A DNA stretch of 64,000 bases, from positions 1 through 64,000 of the forward strand of contig JBEIEP010000010.1 of the NCBI GenBank assembly GCA_040382935.1, written 5' to 3'. Positions 42,552 to 52,900 of this stretch are shown piece after piece. The notes under the pieces were generated by a model that saw nothing but the letters and a program-made list of their open reading frames with translations, did no database searches and had not been told where the DNA came from. The translations under genes were made by a program, and so were the position numbers. Origin of the DNA: JALQUL01 sp040382935 (GTDB lineage Bacteria > Pseudomonadota > Gammaproteobacteria > Burkholderiales > Burkholderiaceae_C). The first letter of the stretch is position 1, and every line of letters begins with the position of its first letter.

Positions 42552-43883
42552 ATGTTTACCTGCCCGGCCACCGATGATTTCTTTCGCGCCCGCATTGATC
42601 ACATGATCGATTTGCGCCATCCGCTGGCCGTACTGGCCAGCCGTATGCCTTGGCAAGAGATAGAAGCACGGGTGGCCCAGGTGTTCTCTGGCAAAGGCCG
42701 TCTCGGCGTGCCCATGCCTGATTTGGACCTCTTTGGCGAACAGGTACAACGCGTGCGCCTGCCCAGCAACGCCGGGCGGCCCCGTTTGCCGCTTCGCCTC
42801 ATGATCTCTTTGCTCTATCTCAAGCACGCCTTTAACGAGTCAGATGAAGGGGTGGTGGCCAGGTGGGCCGAGACACCGCGTTGGCAGTTTTTTAGCGGTC
42901 ACGCCTATTACTATGATTGCCAACCTTGTGATGCCAGTACTTTGATCAAGTTTCGCCAGTTACTGGGTGAAGAAGGCGTAGAGGAACTGCTGGCCCAGAC
43001 CATCAAGGTGGCGCTGGATCTCAAGCTGATCCAACCGCAGCAGTTGAGCCGGGTGATCGTGGACAGCACGGTGCAACACAAAGCCATTGACATGGTACAG
43101 GCGATCAAGCGCCAGCGCACCATCGTTGGACGCCTGCACCGGGAGATTGAACCCAAGGCCAGTGTGATCGGGGCGGCAGTCAAGCAAGCGCTGGGTGAAA
43201 CGTTGCAAAAGGCCCAACGCATCTTGGCCCAAAGTGGGCAGCGCAAGCGTTCCGATGAGCAAGCCAAGCTGTACGCCTGGCACGCCCCCGAGGTGGACTG
43301 CATCAGCAAGGGCAAGGCGCGCCAACCCTACGAGTTCGGTGTCAAGGTGGGCATAATAGCTAGCACGCTGCACGGCAACCTGATTGTGGGGGCCAGGGCC
43401 TTTCACGGTAACCCCTACGATGGACACACCCTGAACGAGCAGCTGGAGCAGACCACGATCTTGATGCAAGACAGTGCACTCAGACCAGTAACAGCGTTCG
43501 TCGATTTGGGCTATCGGGGTGTGGTGGCGGACAATCCGGTTGTACACATCGTGCACCGCGGCAAGGCGAGTCACATCACTCACAAAGACAGGCAATTGCT
43601 CAAGCGGCGTCAGGCCATCGAACCAATCATTGGGCATCTCAAGGCAGATCACCGCATGGGGCGCTGCCACCTCAAGGGGGAGATAGGTGACAGGCTGCAC
43701 GCTGTGCTGTGTGCGGCCGGTTACAACATCCGTTGGTTGCTCAGGATGATCCTCAAAAAAGGCCTTGGCCTTTTATTGCGCCTGATGCAGGCAAGCGCTG
43801 GGGGCGATTTGGCACAGAAATTGGCCCAAATCATCGGCTGCAACCGACTGCATAGCCCAGGTGAGCGCTGGGCACCGGCTTGA
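42552..43883 (+). CDS. IS5-family transposase
   Basis: The 443-residue DDE transposase has an N-terminal DUF772-like domain (PRLPLRLMISLLYLKHAFNE), first Asp in SRVIVDSTVQHKAID, second Asp in VTAFVDLGYRGVV and Glu in KRRQAIEPIIGHLKADHRMG. The frame is open from 42483, but the ATG at 42552 starts MFTCPATDDFFRARIDHMID, lies after the promoter and matches the family length. No frameshift or stop interrupts it. Confidence 0.92.
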   Translation: MFTCPATDDFFRARIDHMIDLRHPLAVLASRMPWQEIEARVAQVFSGKGRLGVPMPDLDLFGEQVQRVRLPSNAGRPRLPLRLMISLLYLKHAFNESDEGVVARWAETPRWQFFSGHAYYYDCQPCDASTLIKFRQLLGEEGVEELLAQTIKVALDLKLIQPQQLSRVIVDSTVQHKAIDMVQAIKRQRTIVGRLHREIEPKASVIGAAVKQALGETLQKAQRILAQSGQRKRSDEQAKLYAWHAPEVDCISKGKARQPYEFGVKVGIIASTLHGNLIVGARAFHGNPYDGHTLNEQLEQTTILMQDSALRPVTAFVDLGYRGVVADNPVVHIVHRGKASHITHKDRQLLKRRQAIEPIIGHLKADHRMGRCHLKGEIGDRLHAVLCAAGYNIRWLLRMILKKGLGLLLRLMQASAGGDLAQKLAQIIGCNRLHSPGERWAPA

Positions 43884-43931
43884 AATGAATAAATCAGGGA
43901 CGACTAATTAATAAAAATTTAGGAACAAATA

Positions 43932-46900
43932 ATGACTACTGCAACTTCAACCACATCTTCATCATTTAACGTGAACCTGCCTTTAGAAGGTTTAAGTAGC
44001 GCAGCTACAAATATATCACCCGCAACGCCCATAGCAACACAAAATGCACCGCAAAGTCCTCCTGTTCCTGTACCGCCAAGCATAGTTCAAGGCACATTAA
44101 CAGATACCAGTGGAATGTCATATACTACCCAACTACCCTCAGCTGGACCAACGATATATAAATTACCTAAAATAAGCTTATATCCTCCATCCTCTACTGC
44201 TTTGTGGTACGCGGCATATGATAGATGGCTAAATACAGCAATACGAAGGGCTACAGTTTTAACTGGTAGCCCTAGTCCAAAAGCCTATATTATACATAAC
44301 TGGCTATCATCCGGTAAGCCAGCTGGCGCCTCTGCAAATTATACTTCTACATCGAACGGAATGGCTACACATGCCTCATTGAGATTTGAAGCGATTGCGC
44401 TTGGTCTATCAATGGTCGGATGGGCACAAAGTTCACTTAGAGCTGCAGTTGCAAACGCTAATAACGGAGATTTAGCAAATAGGACAAAGCAAAATGAAAC
44501 TATAGCTGCTACATACGCAGCTGTGGGCGTGGCTGTAACTACATATGCTTGGCTATTTTCATACCGATGGACTGTGAATCCGAGCGTGATGGAATCAATT
44601 TCACTAAATGATAAAGTCTTAACGCCGGCGCAATCGCAGCGGTTATATGCCAAATCAATTATTATGCTGACTACATTTACTCAAATTATAATAAATAATA
44701 TTATCACACTTGGTTTTGGCATAGATAAGCTGGGTAAAGCAGATAGCACTTTAAAACGAAATGCAGCCATTTTGCAAATAAGTTTGGGAACGGTAAATGT
44801 AGTACAGTTTATAGCAAAAAATTTAGGCACGTATTACGCGATGCGAGTACCAAATTATACGGTGCAAACAGGTGTGCTTAATATTATTGTAGATTTATCC
44901 CAAGAAAAAATTAAAACAATAATTTTCTATGCAATAAAAGACCAAATAAAAAATTTCAATGCCAGTGGAGCATTCTTAGGTGATTTTCTAAGAGGGTATA
45001 TTGATGATGCTTTTAAAAATATTAAGTCTGGTCAATTAATTACAGATTCAATGATAGACGCAGTCGTAAAAGATGTGCTTCCTAAATATACTCGACATCA
45101 TAATTTTGCAAATTCGTTAGATAATGGCGCATTGAGCGCCATGCGAGCGCAAATAATTGTTCAAATTGAGAGAACGCTTACATTGGACGATCGTAATTAT
45201 CTTGGACTAGACTCTGATATTGTCAGTGAGCTAAAAAAAGCAAATGCAGATTTAAAACAGAAGGTAGTCGCTGAGCTGAGTAGGCAAAATGTAAATAGTT
45301 TGCGAAATGTTCAGATAGATGATTTAGCAGATCAAATGATTGCTAGCGCCAAAGAAACCGTTAAAAAATCAGCTCTGGGTACGGGTGCCCAAACTTATAA
45401 TACGCTGGATGATCTAGTAGATGAGTGGAAAACATTGAGAAACGCAGGCACTCAAAATGCTGACGAAGTAGCACTTCTAGATGGTATTGTTACTAAAAGT
45501 AGATCAACAGCAACCATACAAAATACGTGGCAAATTATTGGAACAATGCTGGGACTTGTTTCGATGGGACTCACTGTTGGGATGCTTGCAAATTCTTATC
45601 ATAATGAAACGACTTTAACTGAAGCGCAAAAAAATAATATTCGAAATGAAATAATTGTGCAAGTATTTGCAGGAGTTGCTGGTTTAGCAGGTGGACTTAT
45701 GCTTGCAGCTGCAACTAGCACAAAGGTTGTATCTACCGCCCGAGTATTTGGCTCTGCTGGATTAGTTGTTGCTGGAATAATCATGGCTAGTGTAAGCCCA
45801 ATGCAAGTTCAACAAATAAAAGACTTGCGAAATTATGCTACCCAAATCAATGACTTAAATAACAGTTATGGCGGTAATATTTCCGCATACTCCGGGATGG
45901 CTAGTTACTACAATCTGCAAGCCGATTGGGCCATAGGAAACATGGCGGTAAGCATAGTCAGCACTGTTCTATCGACACTTCTTGTAGTGGCTGCAGCAAT
46001 GGCAGGCCCTGGCTCAGTACTTGGCCCTATATCTGTCGTAGTGACAGTGGTACTTATAGTGGCCGCACTTGCGCTGATGGTTGTTGAAGCAATCATGAAA
46101 GATAACAGCCGAAGAAAAATAATTAACGCCGTAAAGGAGGCTGGAGGCGCTAGTAATTATCTCGACGGTATACTGAGACAAATATATCAAAGTGAAATCT
46201 ATTCAGATGAGTCTAAAGCCAGTATAAAAGATTTGCAAAATAATTTCAGCGTTCAAAAAGTTCTATCAGTTACAACAATAGCAGCTGATTCTGTGGTGAT
46301 TAGCTCTCTCGCGATGGCCAATCAACCAACAGCTACGTACAAAATCTACACAGATGCATTTGTGGATGGTGTAAATCAAACAGATTCAGGGGTGCGAGTT
46401 AGTGAGTCCCGTGCGGAAATTGATATAATACCTGAGGAGAACGAACAAACTGCAGTATTTCAATTATTTACACCATTATTTAGTGCTTCATCTGGACGTA
46501 CAATTGTTGAAGAAAGAGCTGGTCCTGCTCGTGCGACGCATTTTGCATATGTATTTAACTATGAGGGCGTACATAGTAAATGGACTTTCAGAGATAATAG
46601 TAATGACTCGTACATTGATTTAAGTAATGTTGTTGATTCCATACAACCTAAAGCAGGTGTGACATATATACCTCGATCTTTAGCAAAAAAAACGCAGGCT
46701 GACTTTTTTCGGGATGAACTCTCTTACAAAGCATTTTTAGTAAGTGACTCAAATAAATGGGTTTCTAACATACCAATCACTTTGGATGTGTGGGGTGGCG
46801 GCGGCGATGATGCATTAATCATTGGGACAAATCAATTTAAATTTTACGGCGAAAGTGGAAACAATTCTGTTTCATATGCAAGGAATATTAATCCCGCATC

Positions 46901-49900
46901 TTCTATTGGTGTCACACTAAATGATACTGGTGCCAGTTATGTGTCTAGAAAACTAGTCAAAGAAGCAAGCAAATCAGAAAAAATCGATGAAACAACAGGT
47001 GCGACCAACGAAAGAAGTTCTGTACTAATTCAATACAGAATAGCGGCAGACTATGAAGTTACCAGAGATTTTATAGATACACTTATTAATGTTGATAACA
47101 TAACTGGTACAGCTGGTCGAGATGTAATTGTCGGAAACAAAAATAACAATGTATTCGCAGGAGGGCCTGGTCAAGATGTCATATATGGTAATGGAGGCGA
47201 TGATGTAATTGTGCAAAGTACTCCATCTTATGACACGTTGTATGGTGGCGACGGCATAACTGATACTGGCACGGATACTATCACTTATGGAAGTAGTACT
47301 CCAGATGGAACTGGTGTAGCTTATCGCTATGGTAAAAACTACGTAACTGATTTTAATATGAGACTTTACGGAATTCTCAGTATCGGAAATCGCTATTCCG
47401 AGGAATATAATGGTGCAAACATTGAGACAAGGGATCAAATAGTTAATGCCATGTTGAGATTGGGTGGCACTGCACTTGATGCCATAGACTCAAGAAATGT
47501 TCAGAGCATGCGACATGATTACATTAATGGATTCGAAGTTTTCAGTGGCAGTCCCGATCAAGATTTAATAATTGGTAGCGTTGGAAATGATGTAATTGGC
47601 TCAGGCGGTGGCTCAGATTTTTTATATGGCCTTGACGGAAATGATACTTTATTGGCGGCCGGGCCTTGGATTGGTGCATATTTTATAGGCGGAAATGGTT
47701 CTGATATGCTGTCCTTTGCTGGGGTTAATGACCACGGTGTCATGATCCAATTATCAGATGACTTGCTTAAGCAGGCTGATGGAACGCTAGGAAAAGGGAA
47801 TGGACTTGCTTATCCGATCCCATCTACTTTTGCTAATGGGTTACCCTCTCACTATACAACCTATATCGACTATTCTCCTACTCGCGATAAGACGCACAAC
47901 TATTTTCAAAGTATTGAAAATGTAACTGGAACAAAGTATGTAGATTACATATTTGGAAATTCTGAAGATAATGTTTTAAGTGGTGGATTGGGAGCTGATT
48001 GGCTTTATGGAAACGGTGGTAATGATTATTTTATAGCAACCATTGATAACGATACAATAGATGGAGGCCTAGGAGGGGATGTAATTGAATACAGGGCAAA
48101 TAAACGTCCAATTTATGCTGATTTATCTAGCAAATACATTTACAATCGAGTGAATTCAAGTGCAGTATATTCCAAGACAACTATGCCTGTGCACGACAGA
48201 GTAGAAGGCGTTGAATCTATCATTGGGACACGAAGTCCCGATATAATAATTGGCGATAGCAATGATAACACTATAGTCACTGGAGGATCATTTACACCGT
48301 ACTTCAACTTACCCGAAGAAATTTACGGAGGTGAAGGTGACGACATAATTATTATGTCTGGCGGTCCAAATAATGCATTAGTAGACGGTGGTATTGGTTC
48401 AAGAGACTTAGTTGACTACAGTCGAATAGAGGAGTTCGATAATCAATTTTATCGAGACAATCCCGTTTTTATAAAATGTGGGATTAATGTTAATAATACT
48501 GATGTAGGTAGTTATCAGGTACGGTACTTGGGTGGGACTCCTGGAAAATCTAGGATTGATAGATTGAGAAATATAGAAATTATAGCATTAACAGACTATG
48601 CAGACGAATTTAATGGCGGCGTCGCTGATGAAACTATATTGGGTCTAGGCGGTAGTGATATTTTGATTGGTGGAAGTGGGTCAGATGTATTTTATAAAAC
48701 CCACTTAGGAGGCAGTTACTTTGATGGTGGCATGGGTGCTACTGCCGGTATAGAAAAAGAAACTGATTCCGATCTTATTTGCTACCCTGATATGATTATC
48801 AGAGCAGATGGTAACGGTATATATGTCGATCTTGAACGTGGCAGAGCATTTAACTTCGTTCCAAGCTATTCCATATCTGATTACATAGATGCCTTGACTC
48901 ATGACAAATTTGATAGAATGGATGGTATTGTAGGCACCAGCGGCCAAGATTTTTTATATGGAAATGCGGGCAATAATTATTTTGATGGCAGACACGGAAA
49001 TTTGGGAGTTAAATACCAAGACAAACTATACGGAATGGCTGGAAATGATCAATTTGATCAGGGTAGTGCTGATCAAGGCGACTATATTGATGGTGGAGAT
49101 GGTAGTGATACAGTAAATTATACTACATCTACTAGCGCAACGGGATTAGTTATAAATTTATCTCTAGGCTTTGCTGCCAATTATTCGCGGATTAGATCAG
49201 ATTATTTGGAAAGAGTGAGTACTCCACGCATTTCATTCGATAGCAATTGGAGTGACGGTTATTTAGGATCTGATTCGCTTGTTAATATTGAAAATATAAT
49301 AGGTTCAAATTTTGATGATGTAATTCATGGCGACTCTAAAAAAAATCAAATTTCAGGAGCCTTAGGGAGAGATAAACTATATGGTGGTGGTGGAGATGAT
49401 AATTTTATCATGTCGCCATCAAAGTTGGATGGGGACATAATCGACGGAGGAGATGGTACCGATACCATAGACTACAGCAGTTATATGCCAGATGTGCCCA
49501 ACACACTAGTAACGTCTGGTCTATCCATTTCACTTTCTGATAAAACCATTAAAAGTCTAAATGCAGCTGCTGACTCTGGTACGGATTCAGTTATTGGCAT
49601 AGAAAACATAATTGGCACCCGCTATTCAGACACCATAATCGGCGATAATGATTCAAATTATATTGATCCAGGATTAGGAGCTGATACAATTAAAGCAGGT
49701 GGTGGCGATGATTATATTGAACAAAAATCAAGCCTATCTACTATTGATGGTGGCGATGGCAATGATACTGTTAGTTATAAGTTTTTTGGCCACGGTGTTA
49801 ATGTGTCATTGGCTGAAAAAACTTCATCATATACCAATTTGAATAGAAATTATACAAATCCCATAGATTCTATTGAGTCAGTTATTGGATCAAAATTCGA

Positions 49901-52900
49901 TGATGTACTAACTGGGAACAATCTTGATAATACATTAATCGGATCAGGAGGAGAATATGATAGGCTGCTGGGCTTAGGCGGAAATGATTATATTATAATT
50001 AGCACTTTGAAAAATTACGCTCATGGTGGGTCTGGAATTAATTCTTTGGATTTTTCCGAGGCCTCAGATGTTAAGAGTGGATTGGTACTATCGATATCTG
50101 AATACTACCATAATAATACACTTAATTCGGTCTCTTTGAATTATGGTGTCCCGTCCACCTTATCCTATCATAATTTTAATAATATTATTTCCGGAGCTTA
50201 TGACGATACTTTGACTGGCAATACGAAGGACAATCGATTTGATGGAAAGGAAGGGAACGATTCTATAAACGGGCGTGAAGGCAATGATGTTATTGATGGT
50301 GGTTCAGGAAATGACACCATTAAAGGGGGGTCTGGAAATGATACTCTAATAGGAGGCTCAGGGTTTGACCATGTCGATGGAGAATCAGGCGATGATTCTT
50401 TATTTCAAATGATAGAGCAATCTTCTGATCAAATATTTGGAGGTGACGGGATTGACACCGTTGTGTACTATATTGATGAACCTAAGAATGATGGCGTTAA
50501 CGCAAAACTCTTTGAAAGACGTTTAGCCTATCAATTCAATTTCAAATTGAATTCAACTGAATTCTCTAGATCAATCAATGGAATATATGCAGCTTTATCC
50601 GATGATGGGTCAAAAAGCATTAGCTCAGTTTTTAAAGACCCTTACAACTATTTTTTAGATCCATCTAAAAATTTAGCTGTTGATCAATTAAAAGATATTG
50701 AAAATATTTCTGGAACTTTATTAAATGATACCATAATGGGTAATTTATTTAATAATTACCTTTCGGGTAACGATGGTGACGATGTAATTTTTGGAAGAGA
50801 AGGAAATGATACTTTGGAAGGTGGTGTTGGTGCGGATGTTATTGATGGTGGTGATGGGCATGACAGTATTAATGGTCAAGCCGGGTCTGATCAAATTTTT
50901 GCTGGCAATGGCGATGATTCCATCAAAGAAATTGCGAGTTTGGATAGTTCAAATATAGTACATGGTGGTGATGGCTTTGATACCTTAAGCTACGCAGAAT
51001 CAAAGGAGATTCAGGGGCGTTATATTATCCTCATGACGGGATTTAATAGTTATAACAATGTCTCTGGCTTTGAATTGTCTAAGATTATTGCAAGTGATAG
51101 AAATGTTAGTCCACTTGCTACGACGTATTCTAGCGATAACCTCTGGGTTAAAATCGATCTCGGAACGACCCTTGATATTCAACAGTTTAATTTGAAAACT
51201 TATGACGTCACGTATGGAATTTATGTATCAACTGAGGATATTTCTATTGCTTTTGACCGTAATGCAGTAGTTTCTAACCCCGCAGTTAAAAAAATTGCTG
51301 CAGAGGTGAGAACTTCCGGTAGTAATTCAGTCGATATTCGCGGTGGGGGAATTGCTGTAGATTTATCTGTAGATTTGAAAACTGTAAAGAAAATTAACTA
51401 TGTTGGCAGCTTGACTGATGGCTTCAGTGATATTGTTTCTGGCATTGAGATGGTGATAGGAACTTCTTCCCATGATAGGTTCATCGGCTCAGCAGGTGAT
51501 GATTCATTTGTTGGATATGATGGTAATGATTTTCTGCATGGAAATGCAGGCGCTGATACATTAACGGGTGGCAGAGGTAGTGATTTTATATTCGGCGGCG
51601 CAGACAATGATACTATTTTTCAGTTAGATGAATTAGCATCTAATAATTTTGATAATTTGGATGGGGGAGATGGTGTTGATACTTTAGATTATACTAAAAT
51701 GTCAATAATAGACGTTCCTGTACAGTCAGTTGAAATTTATGACATCGATGGTACTTTATCTAATGCTCTTCAATTAGCCACATTCAATGTCACAGGAAAA
51801 AATACCGCTGGTGACATTGTAACAGGCGTAGTTAGCCGATCAAATAGAAAAATTACAGTTAGTTTTAAAAATTCTTCTGGTACGCTTATCAATGTCACGT
51901 TGCAGTCTTTGAAGTTTTCCATGCCATCTTCAATGGCTTCTGGAAATATAGGTATTTCTCTTGTCAGTACTAATTTTCCTGTAATATCATCAGTTCAAGC
52001 TGTCGAGAAAAATATACCTTTTTCTTTCGAATTTACAAAGGGTTTGGCTGTAGATTTCTCCGTCAGTAAAATAGTAAAGGCTAGTGGTTTTTCAGGCGTT
52101 GACTCGATATCCAACATTGAGACGTTTAATGGTAGCATTTATGCTGATGTTTTCCAAGGTGCTACCAATTCAGTTACCATTGATGGACATGAAGGAAATG
52201 ATATCATTTTTGGCTCACCTGAGAGTGATTACCTAAAGTCTGGAATAGGGCGAGACACCATTTATGGCGGTGATGGAAATGACACTATTGGTGTCACATT
52301 TGAAAAGTCTGACGTCGGTTGGATTGACTCAGATAGTTTTGATGGTGGCGCTGGTTCAGATTTGATTGATTTTTCTTCTGCCAGTTCTGATTTATTTTTG
52401 GATAATAAGGGACTTCATATTGCATTGGCTGATTCTGGAAATGATTTAATTCAGCTTTGGACGACTTCTAGCAGTATTTCAAAAAATCTTAATCTTACAC
52501 AGTTTGTTATAAGAAACTTTGAAAGCATTGTGGGCACAAAAAATGATGACTACTTAGTGGGTGATAGTTTAGATAATATACTTCAAGGGTATTTTGGCAA
52601 TGATGATTTGCGTGGAAATGGGGGCAATGATTTTATTGAGGGTTCAACTGGCAATGATCTTATTTATGGCGGCGACGGGAACGATAGCATTTCTGATGGC
52701 ATAGGTAATGACCGTTTGTTTGGTGGAAGCGGTGATGACGTGTATATGATGAACGGCGCGGTGACTGACTCTGATACTGTAACTGAAGATTCAACGCCTA
52801 CTTCCTTTGATACGGTAGATTACAGTAGCGGTTTTTTGCGTGGCGGGTATATGCGCATTGAATTTTTGGACTCCTTGAGCTCTTCAGCCTCGAATACAGC

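Larger units (their letters stand above)
42434..43907 (+). mobile_element. IS5-family insertion sequence, complete, with TTAA target duplication
   Basis: The left end TAAGTCGCCCCTGATT matches the reverse-complemented right end TTAGTCGTCCCTGATT with two mismatches. TTAA is present on both sides (42430-42433 and 43908-43911), as expected for a 4-bp IS5-type target duplication. The element is 1474 bp with one transposase gene running toward the RTX gene. It appears intact and possibly active. Confidence 0.85.

Noticed and set aside
42323..42595. Minus-strand 90-codon frame crossing the IS left end
   Set aside because: Its start lies inside the IS, it spans the IS boundary, and no family is recognisable. 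There is no matching second half beyond the IS, so it is not a disrupted gene.
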